Assembly: GCF_005502885.1 (NCBI RefSeq)
Contig: NZ_SCMR01000008.1
Span: 62,001 to 126,000 of the forward strand
Direction of reading: 5' to 3'
Length of the DNA: 64,000 bases
Origin: Microbacterium sp. 2FI
Lineage (GTDB): Bacteria; Actinomycetota; Actinomycetes; Actinomycetales; Microbacteriaceae
The translations under genes and the position numbers were made by a program. Shown piece by piece: positions 35,901 to 42,789 of this stretch. The notes below the pieces were generated by a model. It saw only the letters and a list, made by a program, of their open reading frames with translations, ran no database searches and was not told the DNA's origin. The stretch's first letter is position 1. Each line of letters begins with the position of its first letter.

Positions 35901-38148
35901 GGGCGACAGATCGATGGCTTGGCTGCTCGCGTGCACCACGTTCAGCGCGGAGGACGCGATCAAGAATTGGGTAGCCGACGAGCTGGAGCACCCTGATCGT
36001 CACGGGCTCGTATTGCATAACCTTGGGCTCATTCCTGAGTCGTGGCGCGCAGACCCTGCTTTCGCGCGCAGCGCGATCGCAACGATCCGGGAGGAAGTAC
36101 CGAAGCCTCCGTTCAACGGCGGGGTGATCGCCCTCGCCGATTCACTGCCCGACGACGAGGCGCTCGACCTGCTCGTGCCGGCTTTGGATTCGTGGCGGCC
36201 CGTCCGAGCGGGTGAAGCGCTGCTGGGCCGGTTCGGTGCGCGTCCCGAGGTGCACGCGATCTTTGACAAGCGCCTGCACGGTACTCTCGAGTCGGCCGCG
36301 CCGCTTGCGCCGCTCGCACTGGAGGCGCTCGGCGCTACGGAAGGCTTCCGGGTCCTCGTCGAGCTGCTACGATCCTCGGCCGACGAGGGCGACGGCGAGC
36401 CACGGGTCGTGATTGCAATGGCGGTCGCTAATGCGTGGGCGCAATTCGCGAGCACCCTGGAGAATCCTGAATACGCCGCGATTGTGAAGCAATACGATCC
36501 AGACGAGCTCGCGCGGTGCTGCACCGCCGTCGGGACGGGACATCTCACCTGGCACGTCGACGCGATCATCGCCGCATGGCCCGCGCACGAAGCAGTGATC
36601 GCGTTCGCGTTGCAGGCGCTGCAACGCCCCCGCCACGTCAGCAGCGGAGTAGCCGACCCGGCACCACCGGCCATCGTGCGAGCATACGGCGCCCGTGGTG
36701 ACGCCACCGCCAACATGATGATGGACGCCGTTCTCGATCAGCTCGCCTACCTGCCACCCCAGTTGCGAGAGTCTCTCGTAGATGCACTGACCCGATCCGA
36801 TCTGACTCCCACCGTGCTACGTGACCTTCTCGGCGACTGGCGTGACGACCCGGACGCGTGGGTGCAGCGCACCGCGCTAACCGGACTGATCCAACGGGTC
36901 GGGCGGTACCGGATCTCACCGAATGCCGACCACGCACAGGCGGAGGAAGCCATCGGCTGGTTGCGCACCGAGGTCCAGCGCGAACTCTGCGGGTACGGTC
37001 CGGACTTGGAAGACCGCCGCCAGAACGGGTGGGTCGGGATGCTTCTGCTCGGCGACCTTGAGCTTCACGACGGGCTTGTGGAGACGATCGGGGAGCCCAC
37101 TCGGCCGGGCGTGCACCTGCGACACCTGTTCGGAGGCGTCGACCGGGAACTGGTTGACCTGCTCAACACCAACTGGGACGAAGTGGCCGGCCACTTCGGC
37201 GACGACCTGTTCGCCTTGCTGTCCGCATCCAACGCCAGGAACGTCAGCGAGAACGCCCGAATCAACGTGCTCGGCGAACTGAGCAGCAGCACCTCGCCAC
37301 ACCCCGCTGTCAGTGACCTCATCCGTGCGGAGGCAGACGCGAACCAGCAGTTCCGCGTCACCCCGGAATATCTGCTCTGGTCGCATCGTCGCGGACGCCG
37401 CGATCTCGAGCTCTTCACCGCCTGCCTCACGAGCAGGAGCTCATCCTCGGGTCTACGACAGACGGACGAGGTCTACGACCTTCTTGTCGATCCGGAGTCG
37501 TGGCAGATACCCGCGGACACACTGCGGGTCGCGCTGGCCCAGCAGTCCGGCTTCGACACCAACCCGAGGCTGCGGGCGGTGTTCTGCGAGCTGTTCCCGA
37601 CCGACGAACGCAGCACCACCATGTTCGCCGAGCTGGAGGCATGGTTTCGCCAGGAAGGTCCGCGCGAGCGTCGCGAATGGATTGACTCACTCGCCATCTC
37701 TATCCGATCCTCACCGGCCGGTGCTCTGCCTGTGATAGTCGAACGAGCACACCACCAGATCATGCTCCGGGACGCCGCCGAGCTGTTCCCCGTGTTGACC
37801 GGCCCGCTGCTGCGTCGTCTGCGCTATGACCTGGACGCGGTAGCAGCGCTTCGAGCCGCGATCCAGGACCCTGCCTCCGCAGATACAAGCACCTCAATCT
37901 GGGGGTGGGCGACCGACGGCGGGCAAATCCCCAGCCCGGCGATCGATACACAGCGGTGCTATCTGCTCGCGACGGTGCTCGACCGGGCCGGACTACTCGA
38001 TGAGAGCACGACGGCGATGGCTCGCGAGATGCTGACCGTCACCAACTCTGGTGTGGTGGTCCACGACCCGTTCACGGGAGCCGAACGTTCCGCGCGCGCG
38101 GCGGCAGCCATTCTGATGAGGCAACCTCGCGGGACTGCCGCGCACTGA
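32995..38148 (+). CDS. Nuclease-like domain fused to NACHT NTPase and helical solenoid (bacterial NLR-like)
   Basis: 1,717 residues from GTG 32,995 (or ATG 33,004). An N-terminal domain (about 20-200) resembles PD-(D/E)xK nucleases: D73 in QAGIDVYAR and Q96-S-R-R-V-K101 in VALQSRRVK. A low-complexity linker (about 255-320) follows. The NACHT domain starts with Walker A GAPGSGKSS (K335), Walker B LLVDGIDEW (D419-E423) and AILTARPYAM, and extends to about 500. The remaining 1,100 residues are repeated helices resembling HEAT-type solenoids, the likely sensor. This layout matches Avs/bNACHT immune proteins that kill or cleave DNA on phage detection. No frameshift is seen. The HEPN gene upstream makes a candidate two-gene system. 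Confidence 0.8.
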   Translation: MTKMQPDLLATLWCVPDGPWSNPPVQTKPVLLPVGELTPENAERLFTRLLETEAHIEHATLYGLPGQAQAGIDVYARTTPSLATTPPADRSFVALQSRRVKSLTPGSISSAVDDFLGGEWATRCSRFYYATSSSLRDTNLDAAVRAAYDTLAEKDIRFEPWGAEEISEMLRDHPRLVDDFFGRAWVSAFCGEERAAELTARRITPEQAHAARSALGGLYHAAFRAQGASSTVTDTHSQGLSYLILDTHTVPEDTPALGRTEEPEQSEQSAQSKSPVSSQPLEEYVGTPRMMRRRRRPPRRDPIRPAEADRTRTPVDEWTESARLRLLIGAPGSGKSSFLMFTASDILAPEPQSAALQRAHGGDLPLWLPFGFLCRHLDGSTTNSVVSALHAWVTQQGGSAAWDLMQPAVDDERAILLVDGIDEWSDPASAEYALGLIESFVTQRRIGAILTARPYAMDRLNWVEPWAKAILAPLTRAQQIDLVAQVLSDSDTIGVDGPPNPHAESFLTELNEIPALGPLLGTPLFLGLLTKSWRGESLPPQRFRLFSALVQLLVDKHPQMRRRASSAAGSEFSTADMLTVLQGVAYRARIDGGSAIRPRQEMERRFRDELRRDDGLAYPAADAARVAAAVLSQAEDEYGLLVPQGAGMVGFLHRVLLDQLAGEHLATLAPEEQERVLTSRAGDPTWRDVLLASLATQVNAHVNASLLTRLTEHPDVNPIDQYELIAEAIAADIAITTQTQSQWVTEIIDRVNEHVDTAHRTTLIASLVSMTKHASLRPVLLREFKRWLNASHPEPTSPLWMLRDGAVAEMGVLSVLLWGLRHEDETVQLNAAHAIAIRYAGDATIAARVEGRVRDGANAIDQAFALLCLGTGWPDWPQLPALLEWARAQITPELRVCALHLLREAAGGQFDHVSAAEKQWFGGFLRHEGMRPREHWTDLAIPFVQHAVSEQPQVAHFVLETLSGNGINGGDRSMAWLLACTTFSAEDAIKNWVADELEHPDRHGLVLHNLGLIPESWRADPAFARSAIATIREEVPKPPFNGGVIALADSLPDDEALDLLVPALDSWRPVRAGEALLGRFGARPEVHAIFDKRLHGTLESAAPLAPLALEALGATEGFRVLVELLRSSADEGDGEPRVVIAMAVANAWAQFASTLENPEYAAIVKQYDPDELARCCTAVGTGHLTWHVDAIIAAWPAHEAVIAFALQALQRPRHVSSGVADPAPPAIVRAYGARGDATANMMMDAVLDQLAYLPPQLRESLVDALTRSDLTPTVLRDLLGDWRDDPDAWVQRTALTGLIQRVGRYRISPNADHAQAEEAIGWLRTEVQRELCGYGPDLEDRRQNGWVGMLLLGDLELHDGLVETIGEPTRPGVHLRHLFGGVDRELVDLLNTNWDEVAGHFGDDLFALLSASNARNVSENARINVLGELSSSTSPHPAVSDLIRAEADANQQFRVTPEYLLWSHRRGRRDLELFTACLTSRSSSSGLRQTDEVYDLLVDPESWQIPADTLRVALAQQSGFDTNPRLRAVFCELFPTDERSTTMFAELEAWFRQEGPRERREWIDSLAISIRSSPAGALPVIVERAHHQIMLRDAAELFPVLTGPLLRRLRYDLDAVAALRAAIQDPASADTSTSIWGWATDGGQIPSPAIDTQRCYLLATVLDRAGLLDESTTAMAREMLTVTNSGVVVHDPFTGAERSARAAAAILMRQPRGTAAH

Positions 38149-38482
38149 GGGGCTCAGTTCTGGCGGCCGAGCTGGTTCGGCACTCTAATGGCCGCCCTGT
38201 ATGGATTTATCTTCGGCAGTCAGCACCACTGCGGGTCTCATCTCGGCCCTGAGGCGCCCGCGCATGAGCGCCGGTTGCATGTGAGCGGCTTCGTTGCGAC
38301 AACGTTTGCGAACCCGGATGCTGGCGAACGCCGGCAGGCCCGGAAGGGCGAATCGGGCCAAGCAATCCGGTAGCTCTATCTCATCGCTGTCTCATAACCG
38401 TCGCAGCGTCTCAGTTTGTGCCGCGTAGAGCGAACTGGCAGCCATTCCACAGCGGTGTTCGGTCGAGGAGGGGGGCTACATT
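38149..38482 (+). other. Intergenic region after the NACHT gene
   Basis: 334 bases with no open frame I can support. It holds a small dyad, CGTTG-CGA-CAACG near 38,290-38,310, followed by GTTTGCGAAC-like sequence, and ends with the strong purine-rich ribosome site AGGAGGGGGG before the next gene. No terminator hairpin with a T-run was recognised. Confidence 0.4.
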
Positions 38483-39400
38483 GTGAGCATGCCTCAGCCG
38501 AAATCGAAGAACCCCGTGACGGAAACGGACTTGTTTCCCGACGATGCCGCACCCTCTGACGCAGCTTCTACTCGCGCAGAGTACCTCCATCGCAGCCGGA
38601 GCGGATACACGAAGATCCGTCACGCGTTCGTTCAGGAGCCGCCGTCCACTACGCGTTCGGGGAGCCGCCCCGCGATGCTCCCGGCATTCGCGCGCAATCA
38701 CCGAGCTGCAGTGCTGTATCTCGCTGTACTCACGAACTGGACCTGGCTGAGCCGGAGCGGCGAATCGCTCCCCGCTGACACATGGATTCGCTTTCTGTCG
38801 TCAACCAAGCCGGGCGCGCTGACATGGACCCCGCAGTCGCTGTCGCATGCGTGGAGCGTGCTGGAGAGTTGCAGGCTCGTCACGCGCACGCCCGACTACC
38901 GTCTGCGCAAGGTGACTCCCCTGCGCGAAACGGGAGACGGTGAGCCGTACACGCGCCCCGAAGGGTCATCTGAAAACCTGTACTTCGTCCTCCCCCATGA
39001 GTTCTGGACACGAGAACTGCACGCCACACTGAGCTGGCCCGCACTGGCGGTGCTCCTCATCCTCCTTAAGGAATCCAACGGACGCCCATGGGGTGAGCTC
39101 GCGGTGGACCGCGCGCAGAAGTACTACGGGATCTCCCGGACGACCGCGGAGGAAGGACTCACCGAACTGCGCAAGGAAGGGCTGCTCGACAGTCGCACGC
39201 GATACGTCACCGACCACGACGCCGCGGAGGGTCGCCGCCAAACGTCGTTGCACGTACTCAACGACCCGTTCTCCATGAAGTACCGCCAGAAGCTACAGAG
39301 CGAGGCCCAGCAGCGCCGGAAGGGTTCCGCGCCCAAGAGACCGAAGAAGAAGAAGAAGAAGGAGGTGAGGAGCGATGAAAAGCCCGAAACGCAAGAATGA
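38483..39400 (+). CDS. Winged-helix DNA-binding protein, possibly replication or transfer control
   Basis: 305 residues from GTG 38,483, with AGGAGGGGGG seven bases upstream. The first 90 residues are polar, then two helical parts: AAVLYLAVLTNWTWLSRSGES and LHATLSWPALAVLLILLKES. A winged helix lies at about 205-250 (YYGISRTTAEEGLTELRKEG). The tail is strongly basic (RPKKKKKKE) and probably binds nucleic acid. It resembles helix-turn-helix proteins of actinobacterial elements and plasmid initiators. The stop overlaps the next gene by 26 bases. Confidence 0.7.
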   Translation: MSMPQPKSKNPVTETDLFPDDAAPSDAASTRAEYLHRSRSGYTKIRHAFVQEPPSTTRSGSRPAMLPAFARNHRAAVLYLAVLTNWTWLSRSGESLPADTWIRFLSSTKPGALTWTPQSLSHAWSVLESCRLVTRTPDYRLRKVTPLRETGDGEPYTRPEGSSENLYFVLPHEFWTRELHATLSWPALAVLLILLKESNGRPWGELAVDRAQKYYGISRTTAEEGLTELRKEGLLDSRTRYVTDHDAAEGRRQTSLHVLNDPFSMKYRQKLQSEAQQRRKGSAPKRPKKKKKKEVRSDEKPETQE

Positions 39401-39575
39401 GACACGCCCAGGCATGTGGGCCACAGTGGGCACCGCGGTCCAGTCAGGATGGGGCCCGACACTGCGACTCCTGAGCGTCTTCGCCCTCGCCGGGATTCTC
39501 CTCGGAGGCATCGGCGTAGCAACCGGAGCGGACGAGCTTTTCGACCTGTTCGGTCGCCTAATGCTTACAAGGTAG
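39375..39575 (+). CDS. Small single-pass membrane protein
   Basis: 66 residues from ATG 39,375 with a GGAGGTGAGGAG ribosome region inside the end of the upstream gene. A basic N-terminus is followed by one or two hydrophobic stretches (LLSVFALAGILLGGIGVATG). No family recognised. Overlap and ribosome site suggest coupled expression with the winged-helix protein. Confidence 0.55.
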   Translation: MKSPKRKNETRPGMWATVGTAVQSGWGPTLRLLSVFALAGILLGGIGVATGADELFDLFGRLMLTR

Positions 39576-40034
39576 GGGCGTTAGCCAGATCCGATGGTCG
39601 CCGTGAGTCACACCGATCAGATCGCGCGCGCGATCCGTGCTGGCGGGCCGATACGGAGCTCGTGTAGGCCGCCTTCGTAGCGACGACCACATGGCGTACG
39701 CATCCACCGAGGCGCGGGCGAGCCGAACGATGATCGTCGCGACGACAACACAAACGTCGGTGCCCGCGGGCAACGTCTGGGGGACGGCGAGCGTGACTAG
39801 CGTCAGGACAAGCGCTATGAGCGCCCGAACGCTCGGCCTGAGCACGTTGCGGCGAGGCTAGCTCTGATCGGCCGACTCGAACCCAGCAGCGGGCGCGTGA
39901 AGTGGAACCCGATGGGCACTCGGAACCGAGAATGTCCGCTGAGGGATCAATTCGCACGCGACGGTCCGGTCTGCGGGCAGTGCCCGATTAGGGATCCGGT
40001 TCGCGCGTTGCGCAGTGGTGGTCGCGCTCCTTCG
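39576..40034. other. Gap before merR with no well-supported gene
   Basis: About 460 bases. On the minus strand a 95-codon frame (39,558-39,845, GTG start) encodes a hydrophobic N-terminus (ALIALVLTLVTLAVPQTL) and a second helix, but it has no ribosome site, overlaps the small gene before it, and has overlapping frames on the other strand. It may be a degraded membrane-protein gene. Nothing else stands out. Confidence 0.35.
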
Positions 40035-40065
40035 TTGAGCTTCGAGCGGCTTCAAGGTTTACGGT
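40035..40065 (+). promoter_or_regulatory. MerR-type promoter/operator for merR
   Basis: -35 TTGAGC (40,035-40,040), 19-base spacer containing GCTTCGAGCGGCTTCAAGG, and -10 TACGGT (40,060-40,065). The 19-base spacer is the hallmark of MerR-activated promoters. The -10 ends six bases before the ATG (40,072), so the transcript is probably leaderless. Confidence 0.75.
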
Positions 40066-40071
40066 TGCCAC

Positions 40072-40521
40072 ATGGGCGGATTGCGGATCTCTGAGGTGGC
40101 TGAGCGGACGGGGCTTCCGGCGAGCACGATCCGGTACTACGAGTCGGCGGGATTGATCGAGCCTGCTGAGCGTGGTTCGAACGGGTATCGCATCTACGGC
40201 GAGGACGAGGTGGAGCGGTTGGCGTTCATCGCGGGCGCGAAGCGGTTGAACCTCGGTCTCGCAGATGTTCGTCAGCTGGTCGCCGCGCGCGAATCTGACT
40301 TGTGCGAGCATGTGCAGCGCGACATGCGGGCGGTCGTGGCGGCGCGGTTGGCTGATACTCGAGCGCAGATCGCCGAGCTCATGCGGCTCGCGGACGAGTT
40401 GCAGCGGGCGCAGGATCGCCTGTCCCGACCAGCGGTCGGCGGGGCCTGCTCGGATGCGTGCGCGTGTACCGCGATCACCGGCGGCGAGGCAGTTCACCCG
40501 TCGGGGGCGCTACCGTGCTGA
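40072..40521 (+). CDS. merR: MerR-family metal-responsive activator
   Basis: 149 residues. The winged helix is clear: RISEVAERTGLPASTIRYYE and GYRIYGEDEVERLAFI. A dimerisation helix follows (RADTR-AQIAELMRLADEL region), preceded by C78 (SDLCEHVQ). The C-terminus has C126, C130, C132 and C149 (GGACSDACACT). C78 plus a C-terminal cysteine cluster fits a thiophilic-metal sensor such as MerR (Hg); Cu or Zn forms are possible. Two matching operators (40,035 and 41,182) flank the leftward genes. The gene's end overlaps the convergent CC-membrane gene by 12 bases. Confidence 0.85.
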   Translation: MGGLRISEVAERTGLPASTIRYYESAGLIEPAERGSNGYRIYGEDEVERLAFIAGAKRLNLGLADVRQLVAARESDLCEHVQRDMRAVVAARLADTRAQIAELMRLADELQRAQDRLSRPAVGGACSDACACTAITGGEAVHPSGALPC

Positions 40522-40830
40522 CGCGTCAGCGCCGCTGAGCGAGGCCTGCTCATCGCGAGTCCGTGCTGGCTGGATGTCGACAGCGCCGGGGGTCGCCGGA
40601 AGGCGGCACGCTTTCGCGCGGTGTCGACGGACCAGGAGGATCGTCACGACGATTCCCGCGAGCACGGCGACGACCAGGAGGCCGGGTATCCAGTACGCAC
40701 CGAGAAGGGATGCCGCGCCGACGCTGCCGGCGATCGCCAGTAGCGGCCCGGCACAGCATGCCGCGCAGGCCAGTACCCCTGCGCCAACGACGGCGAAGGT
40801 TGAGGTGCGTGGCTTCGTGTGGCGGGTCAT
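40510..40830 (-). CDS. MerT/MerF-like small mercury transport protein
   Basis: 106 residues. Two membrane helices. The first carries ACAACCAGPLLAIAG: vicinal cysteines followed by G-P-L, as in the first helix of MerT and MerF, where the pair takes Hg(II). The second helix (WIPGLLVVAVLAGIVVTILL) is followed by a basic stretch with another cysteine (KAC). The tail is polar. It follows the gene at 40,827 with a four-base overlap. No merA reductase is visible, so full mercury detoxification by this cluster is uncertain. Confidence 0.7.
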   Translation of the reverse strand: MTRHTKPRTSTFAVVGAGVLACAACCAGPLLAIAGSVGAASLLGAYWIPGLLVVAVLAGIVVTILLVRRHRAKACRLPATPGAVDIQPARTRDEQASLSGADASAR

Positions 40831-41174
40831 GCGGCGCCCACGGTTGCACTCAACCCGGCATCGCGGGTCGCGGTGGCGACGAGAGCCTCCAGCACGGTGG
40901 CGTGTTGCTCGGGCACGGTGATGCGCATCGTGAGGGAGTCGGAGGCGGACTCGAACTTAAACCCGAAGTACGAGCAGCATGATGTCTCACGCGCGGCGAG
41001 GTCGCGGGCATCGGTCTCGCTCGCCGGGTCGAGGATCAGGTCGGCGCAGGTGGGGTTCACCTGGTGCACCCGGCGGAGACTCCTCGCGAACAGGGTGTTG
41101 AACTCCTGCTCGCGGAGGGGACGCTCGACGGTAGGGAGGGTGCAGGCCGTGGGGGCCCATTCAGGTTCGGTCAT
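40827..41174 (-). CDS. Cysteine-containing cytosolic protein of MerR clusters, unknown function
   Basis: 115 residues. No signal or membrane segment. Conserved-looking parts: WAPTACTLPTVERPL, HQVNPTCADLIL and ETSCCSYFGFKFE. The vicinal C-C pair and the C11 and C43 region suggest metal or metalloid binding. I recall relatives beside actinobacterial MerR genes with no assigned role. Its ATG (41,174) lies seven bases after the -10 of a MerR-type promoter, so it should be MerR-activated. It overlaps the MerT/F-like gene by four bases, forming a two-gene unit. Confidence 0.7.
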   Translation of the reverse strand: MTEPEWAPTACTLPTVERPLREQEFNTLFARSLRRVHQVNPTCADLILDPASETDARDLAARETSCCSYFGFKFESASDSLTMRITVPEQHATVLEALVATATRDAGLSATVGAA

Positions 41175-41181
41175 GGCACCG

Positions 41182-41212
41182 ACGTTATGGCTTCGAGCGA
41201 CTTGAAGGTCAA
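41182..41212 (-). promoter_or_regulatory. MerR-type promoter/operator for the leftward MerR target genes
   Basis: Read on the minus strand: -35 TTGACC (41,212-41,207), 19-base spacer holding the near-palindrome CTTCAAG-TCG-CTCGAAG, -10 TAACGT (41,187-41,182). The start codon of the target (41,174) follows seven bases later. The operator core differs at only two of 19 positions from that at 40,040-40,058. Confidence 0.8.
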
Positions 41213-41221
41213 GCCCTCTTC

Positions 41222-41233
41222 TAGGCTGATGAG
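41222..41233 (+). promoter_or_regulatory. Leaderless-type promoter of the ACR3-like gene
   Basis: TAGGCT (41,222-41,227) lies six bases before ATG 41,234. The MerR operator lies just upstream, so the same regulator may control this gene. Confidence 0.5.
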
Positions 41234-42217
41234 ATGCAGCGGGTCGTGGTCTCGTGGGACCGGCACCAGGTAGCGCTCTACGTAGCGGCGATCGTCATCG
41301 GCGGCGTGTTCGGCGTCCTAGCTCCCTCCGCAGCCCCCGTGCTGAGCGCCGCGACGAACCCGGTGCTCGCGGTGCTGCTGTTCGCGACGTTCCTCGGCGT
41401 GCCGCTGATCGAGGTGGGTCGATCCTTCCGCGACCTGCGCTTCCTCGGAACCGTGCTGGCGGTGAACTTCGTCCTCGTCCCGCTTGTGGTCTGGGGGCTC
41501 TCGCGATTCGTGGCTGATGATCGCGGACTGCTCATCGGTGTGATTCTTGTTCTGCTGACCCCGTGCGTGGACTACGTGATCGTCTTCACCGGCCTCGCCG
41601 GAGGCGCGAAAGCCCGCCTGCTCGCGGCGACCCCGCTGCTGATGCTGCTGCAGATCGTCCTCCTCCCGGCCTACCTGTGGCTGTTCGCCGACGGCGACAC
41701 CGTCGCGCACATCGAGATCGAACCGTTCGTCGAAGCGTTCGTCATCATCATCGTCATCCCCCTCATCGCGGCCACCCTCGTCCAAACCGTCGCCCGCCGC
41801 CACCGCGCCGGCCGCACCATCGAACAGGTGATGGCGGGCGCGATGGTGCCGCTGATGATGCTCACCCTCGCCGTCGTGATCGGATCACAGATCGCAGCCG
41901 TCGGCGAACAAGCACTCACCCTGCTCCGCGTCGTTCCGCTCTACGTCGCATTCCTCGTCATCATGCCTCTCCTCGGGCTCGCCGCCGGCCGCGTGGCGCG
42001 GCTCGACGTGCCCGAAACCCGCGCCGTCATGTTCAGCGGCGCCACCCGCAACTCGCTCGTCGTTCTTCCCCTCGCCCTCGCCCTGCCGGCCGAACTCGCG
42101 ATCGCGCCGCTCGCCGTCGTGACACAGACCCTCATCGAACTCGTCGGCATGATCATCTTCGTTCGGCTCGTACCGAAGCTCGCCCCAAACCGGCCACGAG
42201 AACGCGCAACCCGATGA
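41234..42217 (+). CDS. ACR3/bile-acid symporter family arsenite-type exporter
   Basis: 327 residues with about ten membrane helices. LTPCVDYVIVFTGLAGG (about 110-127) has the cysteine and layout of ACR3/arsenic-resistance proteins, and the late part SGATRNSLVVLPLALALP is typical of the BART superfamily. It probably exports arsenite or antimonite; a bile-acid-type substrate is less likely in this setting. It is divergent from the 41,174 gene and is followed by a thioredoxin-like gene after 62 bases. Confidence 0.8.
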   Translation: MQRVVVSWDRHQVALYVAAIVIGGVFGVLAPSAAPVLSAATNPVLAVLLFATFLGVPLIEVGRSFRDLRFLGTVLAVNFVLVPLVVWGLSRFVADDRGLLIGVILVLLTPCVDYVIVFTGLAGGAKARLLAATPLLMLLQIVLLPAYLWLFADGDTVAHIEIEPFVEAFVIIIVIPLIAATLVQTVARRHRAGRTIEQVMAGAMVPLMMLTLAVVIGSQIAAVGEQALTLLRVVPLYVAFLVIMPLLGLAAGRVARLDVPETRAVMFSGATRNSLVVLPLALALPAELAIAPLAVVTQTLIELVGMIIFVRLVPKLAPNRPRERATR

Positions 42218-42279
42218 GGAAGTTCCGCCTGACGCAGCCGCACGGAGGGCGTCCGCGAGGCGAGGAGGATGATGGAAGC

Positions 42280-42591
42280 ATGAAGATCGAGCTTCTCCAC
42301 ATCGACGACTGCCCCAGTTGGCGCGAAGCGGGCATCCGCCTCGCGCACGCGTTGGCGACCGTGGGACTCGGAGACGTCGAGGTCACGTATACGGTCGTAC
42401 GAACCACGGAGGATGCCCAAGGCGTCAACTTCGGGGGGTCACCGACGATACTTGTCGACGGCGAGGACCTCTACCCGTCGAACCAACGAACGTCCGACCT
42501 AGCGTGCCGCGTCTACGCAACTCCCAACGGGCTGGCCGGGATGCCGACGACGGAACAGCTTATTGATGCGCTGGCCAGCCATGGACACTGA
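42280..42591 (+). CDS. Thioredoxin-like small protein
   Basis: 103 residues from ATG 42,280, with GGAAG upstream. KIELLHIDDCPSWREAG near the N-terminus puts one cysteine (C-P-S-W, not C-x-x-C) at the usual active-site place, then FGGSPTILVDGEDLY has the cis-proline of the thioredoxin fold. A second cysteine lies at DLACRVYATPNG. Such proteins are common in actinobacterial metal clusters and may bind or reduce a metal thiolate. The stop overlaps the next gene. Confidence 0.75.
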   Translation: MKIELLHIDDCPSWREAGIRLAHALATVGLGDVEVTYTVVRTTEDAQGVNFGGSPTILVDGEDLYPSNQRTSDLACRVYATPNGLAGMPTTEQLIDALASHGH

Positions 42592-42781
42592 CCTCGCTGT
42601 GTCCTGCGGGTGTTGCGGCAGAGTTCTGCCGCGACGAAAAGTACACGCTCTCAACGGCGGAGCCGCACACGTCTGTCGCCGCTGCGGTCTATGGATTGCC
42701 TTCCGCCCTCGCCGAGACAAGCCCGAACAAAGCGCAGAAGTCGGGAGCGCCGTCAACACTCCCGAGGGCCTCGACCACTGA
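42581..42781 (+). CDS. Small zinc-ribbon protein
   Basis: 66 residues from ATG 42,581. Two knuckles, CGCCGRVLP and CRRCGLWIAF, form a C-x2-C ... C-x2-C zinc ribbon. The rest is basic then acidic. No known function. It overlaps the end of the thioredoxin-like gene by 11 bases. The start is uncertain; an ATG 18 bases upstream is in frame. Confidence 0.6.
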   Translation: MDTDLAVSCGCCGRVLPRRKVHALNGGAAHVCRRCGLWIAFRPRRDKPEQSAEVGSAVNTPEGLDH

Positions 42782-42789
42782 GGGATCGA

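Noticed and set aside
39558..39845. 95-codon minus-strand frame with hydrophobic N-terminus
   Set aside because: No ribosome site, GTG start, overlap with the preceding gene and competing frames; possibly a gene remnant.
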